DNA of 64,000 nucleotides, from NCBI RefSeq assembly GCF_021401345.1, contig NZ_JACBGE010000001.1, forward strand, positions 186,001 through 250,000, given 5' to 3'. Positions 29,764 through 39,590 of this stretch are shown here, in pieces. How positions within the stretch are numbered: the first letter of the stretch is position 1; each line of letters opens with the position of its first letter. Origin of the DNA: Hydrogenophaga sp. NFH-34. Its GTDB lineage: Bacteria; Pseudomonadota; Gammaproteobacteria; Burkholderiales; Burkholderiaceae_C. The notes under the pieces were generated by a model, which saw nothing but the letters and a program-made list of their open reading frames with translations, made no database searches and was not told where the DNA came from. Made by a program: the position numbers and the translations under genes.

Positions 29764-30465
29764 ATGGTTCAGAAGTTCGACATCGAGATGCCCAAATCGC
29801 TGACCGAGATCGTGGCCGCGCGCGTGCGCCAGGCCATCATCGACGGCGAGTTCACGCTGGGGCAGATGATTTCGGAGGAGTCGCTCGCCGAGTCCTTCGG
29901 CGTCAGCCGCACGCCGGTGCGCGACGCGCTGACCCTGCTGCAGACCACGGGCCTGGTGGAGATCCGGCCCAAGCGGGGCAGCTTCGTGTTCCAGCCCACG
30001 GAAGACGACGTGCAGGCAATCTGCGACTTCCGCGTGATGCTGGAGGTGCAGGCCGCGCGCCGGGGCTGCGCGATCGACCGCACCGGTCTGCTGGCCGCCA
30101 TGGAGGCGCTGTGCCGCGAGATGCGCGAGGCCTCCGAGGCCGACGACGACGTGCGCTACGGTCGCGTCGACTCGCAATTCCACGAGGTGCTGTTCGCGCA
30201 TTGCGCCAATCCCTACATGCGCGACGCCTACGGTCTCGTGGCCGGCAAGATTTCGGCGCTGCGCACCGCCATGTCGCGCCAGTTCTTCGACTCGCGCGAG
30301 GTGTCGCTGGCCGAACACGAGCGCATGGTCGATCTGATCGGGCAGGGCCAGTTCGACGGCCTGCACGCGCTGCTGTCCGACCACATTGGCCGCACCGTCG
30401 ACGCCTTCCGCCTGGCGGCCGACAGCGGCCAGTTCTCGGCTCCCCGGGCGCGGCAACGCGCCTGA
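29764..30465 (+). CDS. GntR family transcriptional regulator, FCD subfamily
   Basis: 233 residues. The N-terminal winged helix-turn-helix reads LTEIVAARVRQAIIDGEFTLGQMISEESLAESFGVSRTPVRDAL, the hallmark of GntR proteins. A C-terminal all-helical FCD ligand domain follows, with metal-binding-type Asp/His positions (DSQFHEVLFAHCANPYM, LAEHERMVDLI, LLSDHIGRT). AGGAG lies 8 bases before the ATG. Most likely represses this operon until the transported substrate or an intermediate binds. It sits in the middle of the operon, so it would be co-expressed with its targets. Confidence 0.92.
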   Translation: MVQKFDIEMPKSLTEIVAARVRQAIIDGEFTLGQMISEESLAESFGVSRTPVRDALTLLQTTGLVEIRPKRGSFVFQPTEDDVQAICDFRVMLEVQAARRGCAIDRTGLLAAMEALCREMREASEADDDVRYGRVDSQFHEVLFAHCANPYMRDAYGLVAGKISALRTAMSRQFFDSREVSLAEHERMVDLIGQGQFDGLHALLSDHIGRTVDAFRLAADSGQFSAPRARQRA

Positions 30466-30483
30466 TTTCCCGTACTGCTTTTC

Positions 30484-31362
30484 ATGACCCCATCTTCCCT
30501 CCATCCCGCCCGGCAGTTGCGCCAGCTCCTCGCCGCTGGCCCGATCGTCATGGCCCCGGGCGCGCCCGATGCGCTGTCGGCCCGCCTGGTGCAGCAGGCC
30601 GGTTTTCCGGCCATTTACATGACCGGCTTCGGTGCCACCGCCACCCGCCTGGGCCAGCCCGACATCGGCCTGCTGAGCCAGACCGAGATGACCACACATG
30701 CCCGCGACATGGTGCGCGCGGTCCAGATTCCCGTGATCGCCGATGCCGACACCGGTTACGGCGGCCCGTCCAACATCCACCGCACCGTGCGCGAGTACGT
30801 GCAGGCGGGTGTGGCCGCCATCCACCTGGAAGACCAGGTCGCGCCCAAGCGCTGTGGCCAGATGGCCGGCATCCGCCTGATGGACGCGGCCGAAAACGCC
30901 CAGCGCCTGCGCTGCGCCCTTGAAGCGCGCGGCAGCGACGAATTGCTGATCATCGGCCGCACCGACGCCTTGCCCGCCGCCGGCATCGACGAGGCGGTGA
31001 GCCGCGCGCACCGGTACCAAGACGCGGGTGTGGACCTGGTGTTCGTCGACGGCATCAAGAAGATCGCCGAGGTCGAGGCCGTGGCGCGTGCTGTGCCTGG
31101 TCCCAAGGTGGTGTCCATCGTCGACGGCAACGAAACCACCGCGCTGACCGCGGCGGAACTGCAGCAGATGGGCTTCTCGGTGGTGTTCTACGCCGTGACC
31201 GCGCTGTTCACCGCGGCCCGCGCCACGGCCGACGCCCTGGCCGCCCTGCGGCGCGACGGCACGCCCCGCGCCAGCGCCGGCGCGCAACTCACCTACGCCG
31301 AGTTCAGCGAACTCGTCGGCCTGGACTTCCACCAGGATCTGGACGCCCGTTTCGGCGCCTGA
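30484..31362 (+). CDS. Isocitrate lyase / PEP mutase superfamily lyase
   Basis: 292 residues, alpha/beta barrel. Signatures are VMAPGAPDALSARLVQQAGF, YMTGFGATATRLGQPD, the Mg-binding VIADADTGYGGPSN, HLEDQVAPKRCGQM (the KRCG loop with the likely catalytic cysteine) and LIIGRTDAL. The residue after KRCG is Gln where 2-methylisocitrate and dimethylmalate lyases usually have His, so it need not be PrpB. Related enzymes cleave C-C bonds next to a 2-hydroxy or 2-oxo acid, or decarboxylate oxaloacetate. Placed between the regulator and an FAD dehydrogenase in the operon; substrate not deducible. Confidence 0.88.
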   Translation: MTPSSLHPARQLRQLLAAGPIVMAPGAPDALSARLVQQAGFPAIYMTGFGATATRLGQPDIGLLSQTEMTTHARDMVRAVQIPVIADADTGYGGPSNIHRTVREYVQAGVAAIHLEDQVAPKRCGQMAGIRLMDAAENAQRLRCALEARGSDELLIIGRTDALPAAGIDEAVSRAHRYQDAGVDLVFVDGIKKIAEVEAVARAVPGPKVVSIVDGNETTALTAAELQQMGFSVVFYAVTALFTAARATADALAALRRDGTPRASAGAQLTYAEFSELVGLDFHQDLDARFGA

Positions 31363-31398
31363 ACCCGCCTCCCTTTTTTTCATCTCCTTCCGTTCACC

Positions 31399-32844
31399 AT
31401 GAGCGCCACCGCTTTTCCCGCTGCCGAAATTCCCTCCGACACGCCCAGCCCGGGTGCCCACGCCGCCGTGCGCGAACTGCTCGACCTGCTGGGCCCTGTG
31501 GCCGTGATGGCCGGTGCCGATGTGCCCGCGCGCAACCGCAACGACTACAGCGGCCTGCTGCCGACCGAGCCGCTGGCCGTGGTGCGCCCGGCCAGCACGG
31601 CCGAGGTGGCAGCCACGCTGCGTATCTGCCATGCGCACGGCGTTGCGGTGGTGCCGCAGGGCGGCCTGACCGGGCTGTGCGGCGGTGGCCGTGCACAGGG
31701 CGGCGAGATCGCGCTGTCGCTGGAGCGCATGACCGGTATCGAGGAGATCGATCCGGCCGCGGCCACCATGACCCTGGCCGCCGGCACGCCGCTGGAAACC
31801 GTGCAGCAGGCCGCCGATGCGGCCGGCTTCTTCTGCCCGCTGGACCTGGGCGCACGGGGCTCCTGCGCCATCGGCGGCAACCTGTCGACCAACGCCGGGG
31901 GCAACCGCGTCATCCGCTACGGCATGGCGCGCGAAATGGTGCTGGGCCTGGAGGTGGTGATGGCCGACGGCACCGTGGTCAACAGCCTCAACAAGATGAT
32001 CAAGAACAACGCGGGCTTCGATCTCAAGCACCTGTTCATCGGCAGCGAAGGCACGCTGGGCGTGATTACCCGCATCGTGCTGCGCCTGTTCCCCAAGCCG
32101 GGATCGCGCATGGTCGCCATGTGCGCCTGCGAGGACTACGCCACCGTGCTGCGCCTGCTGGGCGAAGCGCGCAGCGGCCTCGGGCCGCTGATGTCGGCCT
32201 TCGAGGTGATGTGGCCCGACTACTGGGGCCGCGCGGTGAACGAACTGCGCGCCCGCAACCCCTTCGCCGGTGACGACACGGCGTATGGCGCCTACGTGCT
32301 GATCGAGGCCCTGGGCACCGACCCCGAAGCCGATCTGCCGCGCTTCGAAGCCTGGCTGGAGCGCCTGCTGGAACAGGGTGTCGTGCCCAACGCCGTGGTC
32401 GCGCAGTCGCTGGCCGACGAGCAGGCTCTCTGGGGCGTGCGCGATGCCTGTGGCGAGCTGCACCAGACCTGGCCCGGCCACCTGGCCTTCGACATCGGCC
32501 TGCCACAGACCGCCATGGATCACTACGCGCGCGCCTGCAAGGCCGAGCTGGCCGAGAAGGTGCCCGGTTGCGAGACCGTGTTCTACGGCCACATCGGTGA
32601 CGGCAACGTGCACATCGTCGCTTACCGGGCCGGTGACGCCGAGCAGCCCAAGGACGCGGTGGAGGAAGTGGTGTACGGCCTGGTGCAGAAGTTCGGCGGC
32701 ACGGTGTCGGCCGAGCACGGCATCGGCACGCTCAAGCGCCGCTGGCTGGGTCATGCCCGCTCGCCCGAACAGATCGAGCTGATGCGCACCCTGAAGCTGG
32801 CGCTGGACCCCAAGGGCATCCTCAACCCCGGTAAGGTGCTGTGA
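31399..32844 (+). CDS. FAD-linked 2-hydroxyacid dehydrogenase (GlcD/D2HGDH type)
   Basis: 481 residues. The PCMH-type FAD domain shows VVRPASTAEVAATLRICHAHGVAVVPQGGLTGLCGG, GARGSCAIGGNLSTNAGGNRVIRYG, and KNNAGFDLKHLFIGSEGTLGVIT. The C-terminal FAD-oxidase domain has the metal-binding GHIGDGNVHIV, SAEHGIGTLKRRWLG and DPKGILNPGKVL. Expected to oxidise a D-2-hydroxyacid (lactate, 2-hydroxyglutarate, malate-like) to the 2-oxoacid, passing electrons to a quinone or flavoprotein. The next SDR begins in a GTGA overlap with its stop. Confidence 0.92.
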   Translation: MSATAFPAAEIPSDTPSPGAHAAVRELLDLLGPVAVMAGADVPARNRNDYSGLLPTEPLAVVRPASTAEVAATLRICHAHGVAVVPQGGLTGLCGGGRAQGGEIALSLERMTGIEEIDPAAATMTLAAGTPLETVQQAADAAGFFCPLDLGARGSCAIGGNLSTNAGGNRVIRYGMAREMVLGLEVVMADGTVVNSLNKMIKNNAGFDLKHLFIGSEGTLGVITRIVLRLFPKPGSRMVAMCACEDYATVLRLLGEARSGLGPLMSAFEVMWPDYWGRAVNELRARNPFAGDDTAYGAYVLIEALGTDPEADLPRFEAWLERLLEQGVVPNAVVAQSLADEQALWGVRDACGELHQTWPGHLAFDIGLPQTAMDHYARACKAELAEKVPGCETVFYGHIGDGNVHIVAYRAGDAEQPKDAVEEVVYGLVQKFGGTVSAEHGIGTLKRRWLGHARSPEQIELMRTLKLALDPKGILNPGKVL

Positions 32845-33662
32845 GCGTGGGCGCGTTGACCGGCCGTGTGGCTGTGGTGACGGGGGCTGGCCGCGGTATC
32901 GGGCTGGCCATTGCCGAAGATTTGGCGGCGCGTGGCGCCGACCTGGCGCTGTTCGACCTGCAGGCGCCCGAAGCCGCGGCCGATGCGCTGGCGCGTGCCC
33001 ATGGCGTGCGCACCCTGGCGGTGACCGCCGATGTCAGTGACGAGGCGGTGGTCAATGCCGGCTGCGCGGCGGTGGCGGCCCAGTTGGGCACGGTGTCGGT
33101 GCTGGTGAACAACGCCGGCATCATGCAGCGCGAATCGGCCGACCACCACACCCTGCCGGCGAGCGACCTGCAGCGCATGCTGGCGGTGCACGTGGGTGGC
33201 ACGGCCGCCATGTGCGCGGCCGTGTTGCCTGGCATGCGGGCGCAGGGTTTTGGCCGCATCGTGAACCTGTCGTCGGTCATCGGCCTGGTGGGCCTGCAGC
33301 GCCGCACGGCGTATTCCACCGCCAAGGCAGCCATCGCCGGCCTCACACGTGGCCTGGCGCTGGAGAACGGCCGCCACGGCGTGACCGTCAACGCGGTCGC
33401 ACCGGGTTATGTGCTGACCGACGTGCTGCGCGAAAAGATGCAGCGCGGCACGCTCGACTACGCGCTCTACGCCGAACGGTCGGCCGTGGGCCGCTGGGCC
33501 CTGCCGGCGGAGATCGCGCGTGTGGTCGGCTTTCTGGCCGAGCCGGCGTCCGGTTTCATCACCGCCGCCATCTGGCCGGTGGACGGCGGTTACGCCGCCA
33601 ACGGCAACCCCGGCGAAACGCTGGGGCCGCTGCAGGCCCTGGACGGAGCCTGCGCCGACTGA
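32841..33662 (+). CDS. SDR family oxidoreductase
   Basis: 273 residues with TGAGRGIGLAIAEDLAARGADLALFD, VNNAGIM, NLSSVIGLVG, YSTAK and a C-terminal AAIWPVDGGYAANGN. GTG at 32841 overlaps the FAD dehydrogenase stop. Second short-chain dehydrogenase of the operon and the last gene before the iron-signalling set. It may act on a different stereoisomer or step than the first SDR. Confidence 0.9.
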   Translation: MSVGALTGRVAVVTGAGRGIGLAIAEDLAARGADLALFDLQAPEAAADALARAHGVRTLAVTADVSDEAVVNAGCAAVAAQLGTVSVLVNNAGIMQRESADHHTLPASDLQRMLAVHVGGTAAMCAAVLPGMRAQGFGRIVNLSSVIGLVGLQRRTAYSTAKAAIAGLTRGLALENGRHGVTVNAVAPGYVLTDVLREKMQRGTLDYALYAERSAVGRWALPAEIARVVGFLAEPASGFITAAIWPVDGGYAANGNPGETLGPLQALDGACAD

Positions 33663-33806
33663 TCCCTCTGGTCGCTCTGCGACGGCACGGCGTTTGAACG
33701 CGCGCGCGGCACCGTTCGCGCGAAGTGATGCGGTACCGGCAGGGCGGGCGGAACAGCGTCATCCATGCGCACGCCGGGACCCGCCGGGTGGGGACGCGGA
33801 TTCATG

Positions 33807-33834
33807 ATCGATAATAGAAATAATTCTTATTTGA
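33807..33834. promoter_or_regulatory. Fur-like box upstream of the FecI-type sigma gene
   Basis: A 28-bp AT-rich island in GC-rich surroundings. GATAAT begins at 33810 and AAATAA (33818-33823) is mirrored by TTATTT (33827-33832) around TTC. It resembles Fur boxes of the GATAATGATAATCATTATC type and lies 16 bp before the predicted GTG start of the sigma gene. Confidence 0.65.
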
Positions 33835-33849
33835 TCTGATTCCCGGGCA

Positions 33850-34404
33850 GTGGCCGTGCGCGCCCGGATCCCACCACCAGGCCGATACCCCGCCGTGCTG
33901 GAGCGCTACCACCGCGAACTGCTGAACTTCCTGACCGGCCAGGTCAAGGACCGCGACACCGCGGCCGACCTGGCCCAGGAGAGCTGCGTCCGCGTGCTGG
34001 CGGTGCAGCAGGCGGGGCGCCCGGTGTTCGACCTGCGCGCGCTGCTCTACCGCACCGCGCGCAACCTGCTGGTCGACCAGCACCGGCGCGCCGAAGTCCG
34101 CCGCCACGAGCCGCTGGATGCCCTGGCTGAGGAGCAGCAGCCCTGTGCGCCGGCCCATTGGCAGCCCGATCAGGTGCTGGCGTCCCGGCAGATCGTGCAG
34201 GCCTATGTGGCCACCATCGAGGCATTGCCGCTGCGGTGCCGCGAGGCATTCGTGCTCAATGTGTTCGACGAACTGGGCCACGCGCAGATCGCCGCCCGCA
34301 TGGGCATCTCGGTCAGCATGGTGGAAAAGCACCTGGTGCGGGGCATGGTTGCCTGCAAACTCTGCGAACGGCGCCTGCGCGGCGAGTTGGACCGGCCGGG
34401 GTGA
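33850..34404 (+). CDS. ECF RNA polymerase sigma factor, FecI-like
   Basis: 184 residues. Region 2 is seen in VLERYHRELLNFLTGQVKDRDTAADLAQESCVRVLAV and region 4 in ALPLRCREAFVLNVFDELGHAQIAARMGISVSMVEKHLVRGM, with the FecI-type VEKHL helix. The start is uncertain: GTG at 33850, GTG at 33856, or GTG at 33895 just before the conserved LERYH. It is followed by a FecR-type anti-sigma and a TonB receptor, the classical cell-surface signalling trio. Expected to transcribe the receptor gene when the outer-membrane receptor signals a bound iron chelate; transcription of the sigma gene itself is probably Fur-controlled. Confidence 0.9.
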   Translation: MAVRARIPPPGRYPAVLERYHRELLNFLTGQVKDRDTAADLAQESCVRVLAVQQAGRPVFDLRALLYRTARNLLVDQHRRAEVRRHEPLDALAEEQQPCAPAHWQPDQVLASRQIVQAYVATIEALPLRCREAFVLNVFDELGHAQIAARMGISVSMVEKHLVRGMVACKLCERRLRGELDRPG

Positions 34405-34459
34405 GGATGCGAGCGCCCCGTGCGTCTGCCTTGAGAACCGTCCGCTTTCCTGTTCACCC

Positions 34460-35659
34460 ATGCCCTTGATCCCGCCTTCTTCGTCCCCTGACCCCGCCGC
34501 ACCGGCGGACGCCGACGAGCGCGAGTTCGACGCCTTCGCGCAGGCGCAGGACGGGCTGGACATCGAGGCCGCGACCTGGGTGGTCCGCCAGCGCGACGGG
34601 CTGGACGACGACGGCGAGGCCGCGTTGCAGGCCTGGCTGGCGGCCGACCCGCGTCACCGCGCGGCTTTCGACGACATGGCGGACACCCTGGGCGAAGTGC
34701 AGCAGTTGCCGGCCGGCGACCAGGCGGCTTTGCGCGACAGCCTGGGGGACCGCGCCGCCCCGGCCCGGCCGGTGGCATCGGCCCAGGAGGTACCCGGTAC
34801 CGGCCGCCCGGCGTGGCCGCCACAGAGCCCTGTTCCGGACGCCAGCCGCCGCACCGGTCGCCCGGTCGCACCGGGCTGGGGTGGGTTCGCGCTGCGCCGG
34901 CATGCCCTGTTGGCGAGCCTGGTGCTGACGGCGGGCATGGCGGGCTGGATGGGCTGGGACCACTGGCAGCGGCAGCCCTGGTTCGAACAGCACTACGCCA
35001 CGCTGCGCGGGCAGCAGCGTATGGTTCGCCTGCCCGACGACGCCGCCGACCGGGGGCAGCCGGGCAGCACGCTGCATCTGGACGTGGCCACGCAGCTGGA
35101 CGCCCGGCTGTATCGCGACCGGCGCGAGCTGCGGCTCGATGACGGGCAGGTCATGCTGGCCGTGGCCCCCGACGCCGCCCGGCCGCTGCAGGTGCGGGCC
35201 GGGGCGCTGCGGATCACGGTGGTCGGGACCCGGTTTGCGGTGCGCCACACCGCGTCGGGGCTGGGCGCCGGTCGCACCGAAGTGGTGGTGGAAGAGGGGC
35301 GCGTGCGCGTGTCTGGCCCGCTGGAGGACGCGCCCGCGCTGGAGCTGACCGCCGGCCAGCGCGTGTCGGCGGACGCCGAGGGCCGTCTCGGCCCGGCCGA
35401 AGCCGTGCCCGCGGCGTCTGTGGCGGCGTGGCGCGAGGGCCGGATCAGCTTCGACCACACGCCGCTGGCCGAAGCGCTGGCCGAGTTCGAGCGCTACGGT
35501 CCCACGGGCGTGGTGGTCACCGACCCCGGGGTCGCGGCGCTGCCGGTCGGTGGCAGCTACAGCGTGCGCCAGTTCCCGCGTTTTGTGGACACGCTGCCCC
35601 AGATGCTGCCCGTGCGGCTGGTGGTGCGCGGGGCGGTGACCGAGGTGCTGGCCCGTTAG
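34460..35659 (+). CDS. FecR-family anti-sigma / signal transducer
   Basis: 399 residues. The N-terminal cytoplasmic sigma-binding domain (DUF4880) is AATWVVRQRDGLDDDGEAALQAWLAADPRHRAAFDDM. A Pro/Ala-rich linker and one membrane segment (ALLASLVLTAGMAGWMGW, about residues 150-168) follow. The periplasmic FecR domain includes LRLDDGQVMLAVAP and TVVGTRFAVRHT. A C-terminal STN-like region (ISFDHTPLAEALAEFERYG) contacts the receptor in related systems. It lies 55 bp after the sigma gene; the ATG at 34460 has no strong ribosome site. Transmits the iron-chelate signal across the inner membrane. Confidence 0.9.
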   Translation: MPLIPPSSSPDPAAPADADEREFDAFAQAQDGLDIEAATWVVRQRDGLDDDGEAALQAWLAADPRHRAAFDDMADTLGEVQQLPAGDQAALRDSLGDRAAPARPVASAQEVPGTGRPAWPPQSPVPDASRRTGRPVAPGWGGFALRRHALLASLVLTAGMAGWMGWDHWQRQPWFEQHYATLRGQQRMVRLPDDAADRGQPGSTLHLDVATQLDARLYRDRRELRLDDGQVMLAVAPDAARPLQVRAGALRITVVGTRFAVRHTASGLGAGRTEVVVEEGRVRVSGPLEDAPALELTAGQRVSADAEGRLGPAEAVPAASVAAWREGRISFDHTPLAEALAEFERYGPTGVVVTDPGVAALPVGGSYSVRQFPRFVDTLPQMLPVRLVVRGAVTEVLAR

Positions 35660-35678
35660 CCGGGCTCCCGAAGTAAAC

Positions 35679-35697
35679 AGGAAAAATTCTCATTGGC
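35679..35697. promoter_or_regulatory. Second Fur-like box, upstream of the TonB receptor
   Basis: A 19-bp AT-rich element containing ATTCTCATT matches the element at 33816-33834 at 14 of 19 positions. It lies about 100 bp before the receptor start and could be a Fur site or part of the FecI-type promoter. Confidence 0.45.
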
Positions 35698-35797
35698 AAC
35701 GTGTGGGTTGAGGCCACCCATGCGTCTACCCCGGTGGAAGCCGCTCTGCGCGCCGCGCAGCAGCCCCGAACCCATCATCACCGAGGAGTCTTTCACC

Positions 35798-38206
35798 ATG
35801 CCGTCTTTCCCCCGCAAGCGCTGGGCGCCCGCCCCCCTGGCGCTGGCCGCCAGCCTCGCCCTGACCCTCGCAGCCGGGCACGCGCCGCTGGCACACGCCC
35901 AGGATGCCGCTGCGCCTGTTTCGGTCCAGATTCCGGCCCTGCCCCTGGGGCAGGCACTGAACGAACTGGCCCGGCAGGCCCGGCTGCCGCTGACGTTTCC
36001 GGCGCCGCTGGTGGCGGGCAAGACCGCACCGGCCGTGACCGGCGCGATGACCGTGCGCCAGGCGCTGGACCGTCTGCTGGCCGGCAGCGGGCTGGCCGCC
36101 GCCTTCGAAGGCGGCGCGGTGGTCGTGCGGCCGGCGCCGCCCCGCGCACCGGGGGCCGAAACCACCCTGAAGACGGTGACCGTGACCGCCTCGGCGGCGG
36201 CCCCCGAATCGCCGCTGCGCTACCTGTCGGCAGACGTGGCCGCCGGGGCGCTGGGCAGCAAGTCGGTGCTGGACACGCCGTTCTCCCTGACGGTGGTGGA
36301 CAGCGAGAGCATCACCGAGCGGGGCGCCAGGTCCATCGGCCAGATTTTCGTGAACGACCCGTCGGTCTACACGCCCACGTCGGCGGCGACCACCGACTGG
36401 TGGGGCACGCAGATCCGGGGCCTGGGTGTGCGCAACAGCTACATCGACGACATACCCATGCTGCTGTACTGGGGCGGCGATTTTCCGACCGAGGTGGTTG
36501 AAAGCGTGACGGCCCTCAAGGGCCTGACCGGCTTCATGTACGGCTTTGGCGAGCCCGGCGGGGCGCTGAGCTACCAGCTCAAGCGGCCCAAGGCGCACAA
36601 CGAGACCACGGTGGACCTGGGCCTGCGCAACCCCGGCCTGTGGTCGGTGCATGTGGACACCAGCCGGGTGCTGGACGATGGCCTGGCGCTGCGCGCCAAC
36701 ATCGCCAAGGAAGACGGCAAGGCCTACAACGGCGCGCGGATCGACCGCACCGTGGCGTCGCTGGCGGTCGACAAGGTGATCGATCCGTCGCTCAAGTGGT
36801 TCGGCACGCTGACCTACGAAGACAGCCGCAACCGGGGTGAGCCGCTGCAGTTCTACCTCTCGGCCTACGACACGGCGGGCAGCGGCGGCCGGCTGCCGCG
36901 CATGACCTACGTCTACGACGACGTCAACGTCGACAACGGGTTCTACAACACCAAGACCTCGCAGGCTTCCACCGGCCTGCGCTGGGACATCGATGGCCGC
37001 TGGCGGCTGACCACCCAGATCGGGGCCTCGCGGCGCGAGCACTATGCGAACAAGGCGTTTGCGGACCTGCTGAACCTGGAAGGCGACTACGCGGGCAATT
37101 CCTACAACTTCGCGGGCAAGCTGGACAACCTGTTCACCCAGGCCGTGGTGGAAGGTCGTTTCGAGAGCGGGGCGGTGCGCCACGAACTGGTGGGTGGCGT
37201 CGGCATCCAGCAGGCCAAGGACACCTGGAGCAACGACTGGTACTGGGTCAACGACTTCAATGGCAATCTTTACCAGCGCCAGCCCTTCCGCACCACGCGG
37301 GCGATCGATTTTTCGATGGGACCTTTGGGCGCCGACACCCGCCAGACCTATGCGTTCGCCAGCGACACCGTCCATTTCGGGCCGCACTGGCAGGCGATCG
37401 TGGGCCTGCGCTACACCGACTACCGCGTGAAGGATCTGGACGGCGACCCTTCGGTCGATTCGGGCTACGACGCGCAAAAGGCCAGCCCCACGCTGGCGCT
37501 GATCTACAAACCCGATCCCCAGACCAGCTACTACGGCAGCTACGTCGAAGGCCTGGAGGCGGGCACGCGCGTGGCCCAGACCTATGCCAATGCGGGCGAG
37601 ATGCTGGGCGCGACCGTCTCGCGCCAGTACGAAGTGGGCGTCAAGCGCGAGTCGGGCGGCGTGGACTACACGGCGGCGCTGTTCCGCATTGAGCGGGCCA
37701 ACCAGATGGACATCTGGCGCGACGGCGCCCGCTACCTCACGCAGGACGGTCTGCTGGTCTACCAGGGGGCGGAGTTCTCCGGCGCCTGGCAGGCCACGCG
37801 CAACCTGAACCTGGGTTTCGGGGCCATCTATCTGGACGGCGCCATTGACAAGGTCTCGGCCGACAACGCGGCCCTTCAGGGCAACACGCCGGCCAACGCG
37901 GCCAAGTGGCAGGTCGTGGCCAACACCCAGTACCGTGTGCCGGGCATGGCCGGCCTGAAGCTGCACGGCAATGTGCGCTACTACGGGGCGCTCTACGCCA
38001 GCGATGCCAACGACCTGAAGGTGCCTGCGCACACGGTGGCCAATGCCGGCTTCAGCTACGACTTCCGCGTACAGGCACAGCCCTGGACCCTGATCGGCAA
38101 CATCTACAACCTCTTCAACACCCGGTACTGGGCGGCGGGGGGCTGGTCGTCGGCCAATCAGGGCGAAGCGCGCAACGTCTCGTTGGTGCTCAGAACGAGG
38201 TTCTGA
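35798..38206 (+). CDS. TonB-dependent siderophore receptor with STN signalling domain (FecA/FpvA-like)
   Basis: 802 residues. The signal peptide is cleaved after AHA (residue 34). The STN domain covers about 38-110 (VSVQIPALPLGQALNELARQARLPLTF ... VRQALDRLLAGSGLA). The plug domain follows (SVLDTPFSLTVVDSESITERGARSIGQIF). A 22-strand-type barrel ends in the C-terminal aromatic RNVSLVLRTRF. GAGGAG lies 10 bases before the ATG. Imports a ferric chelate across the outer membrane and signals occupancy through FecR to the sigma factor. The STN domain marks it as a signalling receptor; the chelate is not known and no siderophore synthesis genes are nearby. Confidence 0.95.
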   Translation: MPSFPRKRWAPAPLALAASLALTLAAGHAPLAHAQDAAAPVSVQIPALPLGQALNELARQARLPLTFPAPLVAGKTAPAVTGAMTVRQALDRLLAGSGLAAAFEGGAVVVRPAPPRAPGAETTLKTVTVTASAAAPESPLRYLSADVAAGALGSKSVLDTPFSLTVVDSESITERGARSIGQIFVNDPSVYTPTSAATTDWWGTQIRGLGVRNSYIDDIPMLLYWGGDFPTEVVESVTALKGLTGFMYGFGEPGGALSYQLKRPKAHNETTVDLGLRNPGLWSVHVDTSRVLDDGLALRANIAKEDGKAYNGARIDRTVASLAVDKVIDPSLKWFGTLTYEDSRNRGEPLQFYLSAYDTAGSGGRLPRMTYVYDDVNVDNGFYNTKTSQASTGLRWDIDGRWRLTTQIGASRREHYANKAFADLLNLEGDYAGNSYNFAGKLDNLFTQAVVEGRFESGAVRHELVGGVGIQQAKDTWSNDWYWVNDFNGNLYQRQPFRTTRAIDFSMGPLGADTRQTYAFASDTVHFGPHWQAIVGLRYTDYRVKDLDGDPSVDSGYDAQKASPTLALIYKPDPQTSYYGSYVEGLEAGTRVAQTYANAGEMLGATVSRQYEVGVKRESGGVDYTAALFRIERANQMDIWRDGARYLTQDGLLVYQGAEFSGAWQATRNLNLGFGAIYLDGAIDKVSADNAALQGNTPANAAKWQVVANTQYRVPGMAGLKLHGNVRYYGALYASDANDLKVPAHTVANAGFSYDFRVQAQPWTLIGNIYNLFNTRYWAAGGWSSANQGEARNVSLVLRTRF

Positions 38207-38228
38207 GCGGCGCTGGGCCCTGGCTCTG

Positions 38229-38245
38229 GGTGCCGGTGCGGCACC
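38229..38245. terminator. Hairpin in the convergent gap after the receptor gene
   Basis: GGTGCCG pairs with CGGCACC around GTG in the 42-bp gap between two convergent genes. No T-run follows, so it is a weak candidate. Confidence 0.3.
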
Positions 38246-38248
38246 GGG

Positions 38249-39586
<1,338 letters not shown>

Positions 39587-39590
39587 GGGG

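Noticed and set aside
30484..31362. Assignment of the lyase as PrpB (2-methylisocitrate lyase) working with prpE
   Set aside because: The gene is 20 kb from prpE, in a separate TRAP operon, has Gln after KRCG, and no prpC or acnD accompanies it.
35660..38206. Siderophore biosynthesis locus around the TonB receptor
   Set aside because: No NRPS, NIS synthetase or chelate-modifying gene is present; only uptake and signalling genes are visible.
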